From: Tetranychus cinnabarinus
Lineage: Eukaryota; Arthropoda; Arachnida; Trombidiformes; Tetranychidae
Direction of reading: 5' to 3'
Length of the DNA: 64,000 nt
NCBI GenBank assembly: GCA_022266195.1
Contig: WHVY01000006.1
Span: forward strand, 2,170,001 to 2,234,000
Shown: piece by piece, positions 1-12,325 of the stretch
How positions within the stretch are numbered: the stretch's first letter is position 1
How the letters are laid out: each line of letters starts with the position of its first letter
Program-made: the position numbers and the translations under genes
Notes under the pieces: generated by a model
What the model saw: only the letters and a program-made list of their open reading frames with translations
Databases searched by the model: none
Told to the model about the DNA's origin: nothing

Positions 1-3000
1 ACAAATCTTAATCCAAACGGTAAACTTTAATCTCGATTGGAAGGTTGACCATTTCAAGTGTAAATTGGATTTTTAAGTGTTTTTCAATAATAAATTGTAA
101 CATTGTGAAGTTACTGTTTTACAATTGATTAAGTTTCACTTTTTGCTAAATTGAATCAGCTTTAAAATGAATCGGTAAATATAAATTGAATATTGGGATT
201 AAAGGTTTCAAATGTTGCAATTGAAATGATATTTTAATGCCTTTTTTGTCCTCAAATTTGGAGTCATTTTAAACTGATTCAATTTTTGCTCAATTAACAG
301 ATTCAATTGATGGTTAATCATTCCATGGTTTGGTGTAATGGTCTGAATGAACATTTAATCTTTCATACATTAAATAGCAATTTCTGTTGAAATGTTTGAT
401 TGATCTGAATGATCTTTCAAGCCAACAATTCACCTTTATTTTGATTCACATCGTAACAAGACTTGACTACAATCAATCAACCTGTTCATTGATAAATTGT
501 GCCAATCATAGACAATTATCATAGATGAAGTTGAAGACTTAAAACATTAATAACAAATTAATCAAGCAATTGTACTTGAATTGCTAGTGTTTGCTTGATG
601 TTGATGAAAAAAACATTAATAATGAAACAAAACAAGGTTCGTTAAGTTGATTTAATTAGTCAAGCCAAACAAAATGAGCTCATTAAACAATCAGTTTGAG
701 ATTTTTATTGAAAGGTTGAAAAACAACAAAAAAAGGTTCAATAATACAAATAACAGGTTAATTGGACAAAAATGGTTCCAAGTAATGAAAGTTGAAAGGA
801 TAACAGCATTAATAAACATGAGATAATCAATTAGATGAATCAATGTTTTTTGGCGATATTATAAAGAGTGAATTATTTCCATTGAATCAAGTTAATATTG
901 ATTAAAATTGATTACCTTTTTGCCTTTCTTTAATCCATAATCAATTCAATCAATTTTACTAGACTCATTTGTCGGAAAATTAATTGAATTTCTATGCGTA
1001 AAATCAATAGATGAACATCACTTTTGCCCTTTTCCTTGTTGTTGCTTTATTAACCAGCCATTTGAAAAGGTTTTTTGACTCCAATCTCAGATTATTCAAA
1101 CTGATCAGGGAGTTTGAATTATATTAATGGTGGCTTTCACAAAATATGGGTTGACTCAAGTTGAATTGATGATTTGGTTGTAAAATATTTCTGGATGTGA
1201 TGATAATACATTATCTTGGTGGAGAGTAATTTAAGCTAATGATAAAGCAAGGGTTTCCAAATGATGATAATGATGATGATTTGGATGACAGCAACATTTT
1301 TTTCTTCTTCTGTATTTTTAAATACAAAACTGGAGTAAGATGTGAAAACAGCTCTCATGGTGACAGTGAAAAGATGAGGAAAAATATGAAGATGAAAATG
1401 TAGTGATAATAATGATGATGATCATCATTATGATGAACCGTCTTTGTCTTTTCATAATCTTAAAATAATTTTATAAAAGCTTGAAATAGCAGGCAAATTG
1501 TTACAATTTCCAGTTCTTAAGTTCATAGTTAATTGTTGGAAATTTAAGGTTTACTCAATTGTTAAATGTTCAGTTTGTTAACAAACAGTTTCAAGGGTAA
1601 AATCCATGTTTAGTATGTAATAGTATTGGTTTAATCCCAGTTTTCAACAATTGTTTCAACAATTTTTATAGCAGGCTTTATCCATGATCAATCTTTATCA
1701 TCTAATTGGCAGTAAAGCTTGATTAGTGATCCGTTGGTAATGAAACTTGCTGCCATTTGAATGTTATCCATGATTGTGTGAATTGATAAATTCCTTTGGT
1801 TAATCTTTATGTCCTCAGGTTTACGGAATCAACCAAAGAAACCATAATTATTGGTGTCCATTGAATTGTTTTCCTTGACTCTGTTGAGAGATTGAAAGGT
1901 TGTTGAAATGAGATTAAATTAGCTATATATTGGATTCAGCATTGAACACTGGAATAGTATAATTAGTCTTAATGAGCTAATCAAAAGCAGTGAAGGTAAA
2001 AATAAATTAACTACACTCGGAATTATGTTAATTGAATATATATAAAGTTATTTTGTAAAGAGTTAAGATGAAACATTAAAATCCAAACAGTCAATCAGAT
2101 AGAAATGTTTAACAAGGTACATCCAAATTGTAAGACTTACGATGTTAGTAAATAGTGTAACTGATTGTTGGAATCACGATTAATCCGACATGTAGATGAA
2201 TAATGAATAAACACTATGTCAGACGATATCAAAAGAGATCAGTTATTGAAGTCAAACCTCAAATTTCAAGAGTAAATCACTTTTCTCTAATTGAAATGAG
2301 GGTTATATTTTTTTTACTTTGACTATCATGATGACAACAAATTCAGCAGGTTCCATGAATAATCAATTAACGTTTTTTACCTTTCAGTTTGTTTCACCAT
2401 CACAATTAATCAATAAAACATAAAAAAAGCAATCTGTAAACATGAAGTAAATTAATTCGCTAAAACAAAAACAAAAATGTCTGCCAAGATATCTTATACT
2501 GTATCTATCTGTATCAATAGATACAAGAGTCGATACGCTGATTCATCGGTGTACAATTACAAGAGTCAATTAAAATTATATATTTTGTGATTGAAATTGT
2601 ATTAAAATTTTAAAGCAAATTAATTTTCATAATCAGTCTGTCCAGGTTAGGAATGAAACTGCTATTTGATAGCAAATTACATGTAATAGAGATTTGATCC
2701 TGATGGGAATTATTTGTCAAATTATTCAAACAAAAAGCATTTTGTTTCTTGCTTTTCATTTTAAATTGAATTATTGCAAATAATATTCATCCTGATTTGA
2801 ATAGACTATAATTATCTTGAAATTCATGTTTCACTGATTAATTATCTTGCCTCTTAATGAGAGTAATTGTCCTGACGAATGTTAATATCATGCCAATCAA
2901 TATACACATTTGGATGGTAAAGGATCTCACACTTGCACATTTTGTATCTACCACTGGACTCACATTTAATTTTGCTTGTTACTGGTTAATAAAATTATTT

Positions 3001-4629
3001 GTCACGTTAATGATTAACATGATTAAGGGATAAAGTTAGTGGTAAAGATTGTTACTAATTTGATTAATTATTAGTTTTAATTCTTGATCTTTTTCATCAA
3101 AGCTTAAGCCTGATTGAACGATAAACAAAAAGCATCAATCCGTGAATAATATCAAAATAAATTGTCTTTTCATATTGAATGAATAATAATCTTTGCTTCC
3201 CTCGATGATTAATCACCCAAACCAAGCATAATTAATCATAATCATCGACAAAGTGACAAACATTGACAAAAAGCGATTGAAAAACTGATACAAATAAGAT
3301 TATTTGATTGCAATTAAAACCTAAAAATTGTATGAAAAGGTTTCATTGTAATTCAACCTTTTCCCAATGTCTAACCATTAGGGATGGAAACATGATTTGA
3401 TTGTAAATATATGAAAGGCTGAAGATTTAAGCAAAGTTGAATATTACCTTTTATTAAATTGTTACATTTTACAATCAAGTTTAAAGTTACAATAACCAAT
3501 TTAATCGTCAATTGCTGGTAACATTGAAATGCTCAAATTACCAGCTAATGAATCCATTAGAAGGGTCAAAATGATGTTGAGAGAAGAGCGGAAATTTGAT
3601 ATTATAAGCTAATGATGAGGACAATGATAATAACTGTAAATCAACAAAACACTAATGTCAAGGGTAACAATTTATCCATAATTAACCTCAACCCAATCAA
3701 CTTGTAACTTATTAATCTTGCAATCCCATTAGCAGTCTATTTACCTATTGTCAATGGCTTAGGCTCAAGTGTTGTATCAATTGACTTTCATTGATAATAT
3801 TTGGATAATAGCAGTTATTATATGCAATTTGATTTACGTAGACAAAGGTGAAAAGATATTAAGCTCAACAAATTGTAGTTACAAAAAAGATGATTTGTAA
3901 ATGTTAACCCAAAATGAAAATAAATTACCTATTTGGGTCCATTTTAATTTAGGTTTATTATAAAAGGCAAATTGAGTCGATAAACTGAGTCTTTTTTTTA
4001 TTCTGATGCTCTGTTTACATGGCATTTTATATAGATTTTTATTTTTTCACTGTTTTCCTGTGTTTTATAAATATCACTTGAAGTATCCTTTGCTTGATTT
4101 GGACTTGAATTGGGTAAACAATTGAGGTTAGTGTTTACAGAAAAGATAATGAAAAATAGCAATTGTCCAGCATTGTCAGGAATTAATGTTAGACCATTAT
4201 ACATGTATTATTAACAATATTATTACTGCCATTATAATGATAAACATTAATGATTAAAAATAATGGAATGTAACCAGAATGTAAATAATATTGAACATCC
4301 TGATGCTTGATATTAGATAACAGCAATTATTTGTCAGTTCATGTTCAATCCTTTGGATACAATATTCAAACCATCTAAGTGTTGGATCAACATATCGATT
4401 GAGATTTTTCACATTTTTAACATTCGTCTCCTTCGCGTAAAATTCAACCCAAAATGAGTTCCTGGTTCTGGTCTGATCTCAACTCACATGAATCTTTGAT
4501 CATTGACTCGACATCAGCTATTGATTGACTCTTCCAATTGATTTCCAGTTAAGCATAAACAATTAGTCTTTGCTTCTCATTGAAGGCGGATTCCTGAGTA
4601 GTGCATCAGACCATTTAGCGGTTAATATA
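1..4629. other. Gene-poor AT-rich DNA
   Basis: No convincing exon on either strand. The sequence is very AT-rich, with many short runs built from attgatt and caattga words. Imperfect GAT/ATG trinucleotide tracts lie at about 1258-1290 and 1395-1440. Only short open frames occur and none resembles a known family. It could be intergenic, or part of a long first intron of the membrane-protein gene at 10.3 kb, whose 5' exon I could not find. Confidence 0.6.
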
Positions 4630-4968
4630 TGTAACATTTTAAGGCCATTTAATAGTATTTATTAATAATAATCATATAGCGGACATTATTCCCATTGAAT
4701 TAACTAAATTTAGTTAAACTAATAATTAAATAAATACTACGTCCAAGCACTAGTTCCAGTCATTTCGTGTTACCACATTGGAGTCATAATTACAACTCCC
4801 CTCAATAATCCTTTAGTTAAAATAAAGAGTTAGTTTTGCCCTTCTGACCATTGTTAAGAATAAGAAATAGATTTGTCAAGACAGGGAAATAGACAGAATA
4901 AAGAAAGAGGAGAATAATTTCGACCATTTCTCTTTCTCAATTTAAACACTTAATGTTTGAATGTTACA
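4630..4968. repeat. Left LTR-like direct repeat
   Basis: 339 bp copy, nearly identical over its last ~200 bases to 5338-5687. The first ~130 bases differ by scattered substitutions and a short gap near the words acgtccaa and agcaccatt. It begins tgtaacat and ends atgttaca. Confidence 0.75.
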
Positions 4969-5337
4969 TCCCCCCACTTTAGGTCAGAGGCACACTCCGT
5001 TCCACGATCAGTTGGATAATAATAATAATAATAATTTTTTGCAATATTTTCCATTGAACTAATCCCAATCAGGTTGAATAAATAATTGAATACTAAGTCC
5101 ATTGACGACTTGTAATAATTTTGACCATTTAGTAATAATAATAATTTGGACAATATTTTCCAATGACTTAACTAAAATTTAGTTAGATTAATAATTAATT
5201 GGATACTAAGTCCAATTGACGAAGCACCATTTACATTCATTTCCACCATCAGAATTGGTGAAATGATAATTTGAATATTAATTAATATTGAATGGATGAT
5301 CCGTGGGTCAACTCGCCCAGGATTCATCCTGTCGACT

Positions 5338-5687
5338 TGTAACATTTTAAGGTCATTTAATAATATTTATTAATAATAATCATTTAGCGGACAATACTCC
5401 CATTGAATTAACTAAATTTAGTTAAACTAATAATTAAATAAATACTACGTCCAATGGACGAGAAGCACCATTTCAGTCATTTTTCAAGTTACCACTTTGG
5501 AGTCATAATTACAACTCTCCTCAATAATCCTTTAGTTAAAATAAAGAGTTAGTTTTGCCCTTCTGACCATTGTTAAGAATAAGAAATAGATTTGTCAAGA
5601 CAGGGAAATAGACAGAATAAAGAAAGAGGAGAATAATTTCGACCATTTCTCTTTCTCAATTTAAACACTTAATGTTTGAATGTTACA
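5338..5687. repeat. Right LTR-like direct repeat
   Basis: 350 bp copy of the same sequence as 4630-4968 in the same orientation. The 3' 200 bases look identical or almost so, which implies recent insertion or gene conversion between the two copies. Confidence 0.75.
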
Positions 5688-8189
5688 TATATTACAATAT
5701 TTCAAAGGTTAGAGACCAAATTGTTGCATGACAATAACCATGAAAGGAATGGTGAAAAATATTGACAAGCTTTTTGGAGTAAACTTCCGAAGAATCATAT
5801 TTTCATGTTCAACTTGGATTCCTTCCCATTCCTTGTATCTTCAGTTGCAGTGAATTGATTTCTTTGCATCTTTTTTCCATTGATTGATTATCTTATTTAC
5901 AACAATTGAATCATCCAAGTTGGCCATATCAATCTGACTATTAGGACTGTTTCAAAATTTGCACCAGATTGATCAGGGAATTGTGTGATTCTGGAAGAAT
6001 CGTAAAGTTTTTATATTCTGTTAAATCATGGCAACAAGATATGATTAAATAAGCCGAGAATAACATTTATTATAAAGGAAAAGCAAAATAAGCTTAACTC
6101 AACAACAGCAAAACATACCTTTTGACAATCCACCGGAGATTTGGTTGAATGAATGATAATATTTAAACCTATTTGGTGATCAATGTTGCTGTTAGTCTGA
6201 CTTCAATGTTGCCGTTCACATTAGATTTGCCGTCATTCATCAGCTTATAAGGTTTGAAATTACATTTACTTTTCGATTCTCAACTAAGCTGTTAACCAGG
6301 TAACCAATCGAGAGATTTTGTATTTTCATTAAAAACAAGAATTGAAACGATTATCATCATCATCGAGGTTCAACATTGTTCACCTGGGAATTTATGAGTT
6401 TTCACTGAAAAATTCATCATCTTGTTAAGTTGATTCTTGTTTATCAGGTTATAACTATTAGCTTTTACAAAGGTTAATAGGATCCATGAGAGGATAATTT
6501 GTTGAACGTGTAAACTGAAAAAAGGTAACAAAAAATAATCAATTAAAACGTTGATCAAAAAAGGTTAATTGCTAGAAAGTAAACTTAAAATATTTTTTGA
6601 TAGCAAAGCTGGAAAGGTAAATTTGAAAAATTAACGGCTAATTGAGTTTACTGTAAATGTAAGATTCAAAGGTTATTCTGACAATCGTTTAATCCAATTG
6701 TTGATTAATTTTAAGTGATGCAAAGAGAAATGATTAATTAGATTTAATCAAACTCGAAAAAGGCAAAAGTCTTTGCCAAGTCAAAATTCAATCTTAAAGA
6801 TAATGTTGGTTGAATATGCAGGGTGAAGGTAAATAATGAATTGGTGATAAGTCGAGCTTCATTGATTGTCATTGATTAGTTGAAGGTGTCCACCATGGAA
6901 TCGGTGAATATAATTTGCAATGTGATTGACATGCGAAGAGGCAAATAGTAATGAGACTGTTGATATCACTTATAAATGAAGATCAAATATGAACTCCCAA
7001 CAGACACGTTTTCATGACTTGTCATGATAAATATCCAGCCATTTGGAGAGGAAAGATGAAAATTGTGAGCTCATATACTTCAGGATTCACCGAGAGATGT
7101 TGGTCATTTGCTCAGCATGAAAACTCTTTTGTTTTCAGTATATTGATTGCTCTTCTGTGTCTTTACATTATTTAGGAGATTCAACAAAAAATTGAGTCCA
7201 CTTTACAAATTTAGGGAAAGATGAAAGGAAAAGGCTCAGACAGATTCCAAAATGTAAACAAGACCAGGAAAAGGGTAAATAGTTTGAAGGAATGGTCACT
7301 ACTGGCTTTTCATATTTGCTCATCATCACTAATCATGATTAGACACCTGAACTATTGAACAGGTTACTGGCTTCTAATGGCTTACATGGCCTAATCTTGA
7401 GTCCCAATAGATCAATCCGATCACTTTGACTTTCTCCGGTTAATGATGCTCATGATATAGCTTATCAGGTTTCTATTGATTTAATTTAATTTTGTTTACT
7501 TTGTCCAACTCGACGCATTTAACAAATTGTCTGGTCTTCTGTTTCCTTTTTTTACGAGTGTAAGCATTAAATATTGCCTGATATTGGGAATAAGAAACAT
7601 TTTTACATTCTGCTTTTATCTTCCATGATGTTCCTTCTCAGTGTTGATTGAAGTTTATTGATTCTGTTTTCAATCCAAGGCTCAACTTGATTGTCAGTGA
7701 TCCAACACAGGCTAATATATTTAGCAATTACTCCTCTGATTGTCTTGATCATAAAGGCCTAGCAAGATGGAAAGGACTGTTTCAACAGTTTGTAACAATG
7801 TAATAATTGTCCATAAAAACACATAACTGTAATCACGTTACACCTTAAAATGGATATATTACAATCATAATAAAGGTTAATATGCACGATAATAGATTAT
7901 TAAAGTTGATCAATTGGATTCTTTGAGTCAGTGAACACAATTAATACTGAAATACACATAAATCCATTGCTTTTGTTTCACTTTCACATGAAAATGGGTA
8001 AAGCAGTAGCAAAACACTTGTTCAGATTTTAATTGCTTCATCAATTAGATTAAAAGTGGTAAAATATGCACCCAATTAGTTGATTACTTTTTTTACTTTT
8101 CTATTGTAATTTAAATCTTAACATCAACAATTAAAGGCAAGAGCACAGAGAAGCCACCAACTTACACAGACTTGGAAAAGCTGTTGTTA
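5688..8189. other. Gene-poor AT-rich DNA
   Basis: No supported gene. A 39-codon ATG frame at 7056-7175 encodes one hydrophobic stretch. It cannot be spliced in phase to the exon at 10325 with the signals I can see, so it was not called. Confidence 0.5.
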
Positions 8190-10165
8190 CTAATAATAAG
8201 ACACAATTCACACAATTGTCACATTTATACACAAATTGACACAAATACTGAAAGGCAAATGGGTTAAAACGGGCGAAAATGAATTCATTTCGGATTGAGA
8301 CTCTGTTGGTTTGTCGGAACACAAAAACTGAGTCCATTAGTGCGATTTAGAAATTTCTCCGATCTATAGTTCTCGAGAAAATGAGGTTCGAAGTTGAAAC
8401 TTGCAAAGCTTTTTGTACAATTATGGAAGTAGATTTTGTCATGATACTGATGGAACTGATGTAAATTTTAATGACCAACCAGGAAATGTATTCTTTTTGA
8501 GAAATAGAACTTTTCTTTTTCTGTAAAACAGATTAGTTCGATTTTGAGTTAAACCGAACTCTTTCTGTGACCGTAAGAGTTAAAGAGCTGAAAATTATTA
8601 TTTGTGTACAAAAATTGTTGGTTCACATCACGACTTGAAAACTTTTAACAATTTAACAACAGTTCTCTTGATTTTGGCTCTTGGACTAAAAACTTTTAGC
8701 CTCGATATTTCGAGGATGGTGGCCCCTACAGTCATCGTTCTTTTACCGAACATTAGATTTTATCATTGGTTAAAATATAATATGAATGAATACCAAATAA
8801 TGTTCGAGCTAATTTAATTAATGACGAATGTCCTTCTCACGCATAAGATTTGAATTTAGTAACCATTCAACTTCATAAATCAAGTCTCGAATCTGACAAC
8901 ATAAGTAATACAATGCTATAACTTATTTTGGAGGATCTTGAATGATTTAATATTTTCGTATATTTTAGCCCACAATAAAATCTAATGTTTGGTGCAACAA
9001 TGGTGCTTGTAGGTGATACCATTCCCAAATTACTGAGGTTCAAAGTTTTTAGTCCAAGGGCCAGAATCAAGAGAACTGTTGTTAAATTGTTGAAATCATT
9101 TAATCCATTATGTTTATGGACAATTTTCATGCACAAATACTAAGTTTCTGCTCGCTAACTCTTACGGTCACAGAAAGAGGTCGGTTTAACTTAAATTTGA
9201 ACTTGATCTGTTTTACTGAAACAGAAAATGTTATTTCGCAAAATGAGTTTCATGAAAAAGTCAGCTTCCATAATTGCACAAAAGGCGATCGAAGTTTCAA
9301 CTTTGACCTCGATTTTTCAGTAAACTGTCCATCGGATGAAGTATTTAATAGTACCAATGGATTCAGATTTTATATTCATACAAAACCCATCAACTCTAAA
9401 CTCTTTACTCAAATTTTCGTGTCTTTGGCAGTGATCTTTGCGCTTCATTTGCAAACTTAACCAGAAAATTGGTTTATTTACCAAGATATGCATTGAGATG
9501 AGTTTAGTTTGTTGAATAAGTTGTTGCTCGTACGTTTACAGCCCAAATATCATGACCTGAATGCGCTAATGGAAAGTTATTAGATTGCATTGAATTATTA
9601 ATTAGTAAAGGAAGAAATTGGTGAAAGAATGATGACTGCAGGTAATCCCATTCTCGAAATATCGAGGCTAAAAGTTTTTAGTCCAAGGGCCAAAATCAAG
9701 AGAACTGTTGTTAAATTGTTAAAAGTTTTCAATCCATGATCTGGACCAACAATTTTTATGCACAAATAATAATTTTCAGCTCTTTAACTCTTACGGTCAC
9801 AGAAAGAGTTCGGTTTGACTCAAAATCGAACTAATCTGTGCTACAGAAAAAGAAAAGTTCTATTTCTCAAGATAAGTGCATTTTCTTGTTAAACACCAAA
9901 AGTCACATCAGAAAAATAAGTTTCATGAAAAAATCTGGTCGCACAACTGTACAAAAAGCGATCGAAATTTCAATTTGTATCTTGATTTTCTCGAAAAATT
10001 TTCATCGGAGTAATTTTTAAATCGCACAAATGGATTCAGTTTTTATGTCCTCATAAACTGTCAGAGTCCTAATTTGAAAGAAACAATTTTTGCCCGTTTT
10101 TGTTCCTTTGTGTCGGTTTTTGCATAAATATTGTGTTATTGTGTCTTTTTAGCAACAAACCCTAA
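8190..10165. repeat. Cluster of fold-back repeat copies
   Basis: One copy runs forward (about 8190-8810) and two run in reverse (about 8960-9440 and 9620-10165). Together they form a large imperfect fold-back. The forward copy starts with a block containing cacaattgtcacattta followed by a cacaaattgacacaaatac motif. The last reverse copy ends with the complementary block near 10120-10165. Internal landmarks shared by all copies are the words tctcgagaaaat, gaacattagatttta and aatcaagagaac. The short open frames at 8131-8337, 8602-8817, 8873-9136, 9110-9460 and 9838-10020 lie inside the repeats and are not supported as genes. The same family fills 23276-28830. Confidence 0.8.
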
Positions 10166-10324
10166 ATGTTATGTTTTCAGCGCCAGTATTAGATCAATGA
10201 TAAGACAGACCAACGAGGGAAAAGTGATCATCACTTAAAATTGGAGTCAAGAGTTTAATGATTTCTATTAAATACCTAAAATATGATAAATTGTTAATTA
10301 AAATTCTATTCTCAATTTTTCCAG

Positions 10325-12325
10325 ATACTTTACACAATAATTGTCATGATCAGCGCCTTACACTTTGAAGTCGTCAGTCAAACTCCCGGTAAGTGATCTG
10401 TAAACGCAATAAAATCAAAGTTAACCCAAAAATAAACTTTAAACCAATATCTCTTATTAGGTCTCATGGCATTCACTGTAGTTATGATTTTTGTATCTGG
10501 ATTTTGTGTCGTCTCCTCAGTGTTTCTTATAATTGGTTTATGCGTGGTGAGTACAATCAGCTCAATTAATTTACAATCACAATTCCTTGCCAAATCAAAT
10601 TGCCAAATTTCCAGTCCATCATCAAAATTACTTTAAGGTAAACCAGAGTAAACCCAATTGAAGGTGATTTAGTAAATGATTGAAAATAGGTTAACAGTGG
10701 AAACCTTACATTCGGTATTTACTCAAAATCATTTGAATTGTTAATCAACAATACTTACTTTTAATACCATTGATATAAAGTTAATTTAGCTGAAATGATG
10801 ATCAAAAATGAGTTCTCAATGAAAACCATTCAAACCAACAATTTGTCTCTATATATTGATGTTTAACTGTCAATTTTACAATTTGATTGATTTTTCCTCT
10901 CAATGGATTCCCTTTTTATCATTCAAATCTTCACAATTCATTTCCATATAACCTCAGGTAATGAAAGCAATCAAAAGTAAACACAAAATCTTACCTAATT
11001 TACATTAACGATAATAATTTCAACTATTAGAGTGAAAATTGAACAACAATTTAATAAATTATGTTTACTCTTAATTGTACAAATGGATGAGCTTCCCATT
11101 AAGTCTTGGCGTTAATCATAGATGACATTTGTGACTTCAAGTGTTGTTGATTGAACATGAAAATGTAATGTTTTTTGTTAATTTAATTTTCGTGTTAATT
11201 TGATATTGTACAACAAGCAATCAATTGAAAACAATAATTCATGTTGATATGAATAATGAATAATGATTGAATCAGCCTTAAGATGTAAAAGACTATTTAG
11301 TTGCACAATTAACTAGGAAATTCATTTTCATCCATTTTCTCCTCTAATAACAATTGTCATTTATTAAGCTAATATTTGAAGACAATTTAATCAAACTAAG
11401 TGATATCATAACAATCAAAATGAATGGTAACTGCAAATGACTTTCACATTGATTGGCATTTTATAATAATAAAATGTGAAAATTTAATGAAAATTCGTAA
11501 ATCATTTGCAAACATTTAAAATGACAAACAAATGGTAACATGTAAATGTATTTCATGTTTAATTGAAAAACTGATTTGTCTCTCGATAGGAAAGTAAAGC
11601 GTTGTTGGCTCCTTGGTTAATTGCAATCATAATTGCTACAGCATTGGACTTTATTTTCACGATATTTTCATTGTTAGACGGAGATCTTGTAAGTGCCATT
11701 CATTTGCATTAAACTTGCTTTTCCTAATTTGCTTTTCATTTTATTGCAGGAAATTGATTCATATTTTGTATTTTTCGCTCTACTTTCAATTTGTACGTGC
11801 CTTTTAAATGTAAGTCAATGGTAATGATAATTCCAATGCAATTTGTTTAACTAACTGATTTGTTGATTCACAGATTTACTCAATATTTGTTGTTACATCT
11901 CAATATCAGTTATACAGGAAAGATTCAAAGGTATGTTTTGATCATTATTTTGATTCTTGGTAAATTGTTTTAAGGTGAATTGAGGAAAGAAAACAGAAAA
12001 TGAGAAATTTTTCAGTCTTTGGCTTTTTGGAAACACTTTTTTGTTTAGAAATGGTCTTTTTTTCATTTGCTTTTAGAGGCGGATGGAGAGTATATCTACG
12101 ATTCTCGAGAAAATCGAAGCTCCATCCAAGAGTCAAACGGAGAAAATCGGTCTGGAGAACTCTAATACTTCGTATCAATTGTACAATGATGATGACCATG
12201 ACGATGGCCACTCCAATAACCCATCCCATGCATCTTTCGTGTCCTCTGAAATACTTGCTGTCTCTTCATGTAAACCAAATTGCTGTGAATCTTGTGAATG
12301 TATAACCTCTCAATATCTCAAATAA
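10325..12325 (+). CDS. Small four-helix membrane protein, 5' end missing
   Basis: Six exons join in phase: 10325-10388, 10461-10546, 11590-11688, 11750-11809, 11874-11930 and 12077-12325, all with GT-AG introns. They give 204 residues before the TAA. The frame is open at the first exon, so an upstream exon with the start codon must exist; an internal ATG at 10346 is a less likely start. Four hydrophobic stretches follow each other, the first cut by the exon start, the last ending near YRKDS. An acidic, His/Asn-rich and Cys-rich cytosolic tail follows, containing a CCESCEC cluster. Layout and spacing resemble LAPTM4 or the arthropod DUF4728 (pasiflora-like) family, but the similarity is weak and the name is not assigned. 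The one long intron is 10547-11589. A polyadenylation signal aataaa follows the stop at once. Confidence 0.7.

Larger units (their letters stand above)
4630..5687. mobile_element. Miniature LTR-like element (TRIM-like)
   Basis: Two direct repeats of 339 and 350 bp flank a 369 bp middle. Each repeat starts with tgtaacat and ends with atgttaca, the TG...CA ends typical of long terminal repeats. The outer flanks are TATA on both sides (4626-4629 and 5688-5691), a possible 4 bp target-site duplication. The middle has no coding capacity. It carries two diverged pieces of the repeat (about 5040-5112 and 5135-5235) and an AAT microsatellite near 5018-5035. I see no clear primer-binding site or polypurine tract, so the retrotransposon reading is inferred from the termini alone. 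A DNA-transposon derivative with 8 bp inverted ends is the alternative. Confidence 0.6.

Noticed and set aside
1011..1127. 38-codon ATG frame starting like a signal peptide
   Set aside because: Too short, no homology recognised, no supporting splice partner.
7056..7175. 39-codon ATG frame with one hydrophobic segment, considered as first exon of the gene at 10325
   Set aside because: No donor gives the required phase; joining at the visible weak donor creates a stop at once.
9110..9460. 116-codon open frame on the plus strand
   Set aside because: It lies wholly inside a reverse copy of the fold-back repeat family; other copies do not keep the frame.
12000..12305. 101-codon frame overlapping the last exon of the membrane-protein gene
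   Set aside because: Different frame from the exon that joins in phase with five upstream exons.
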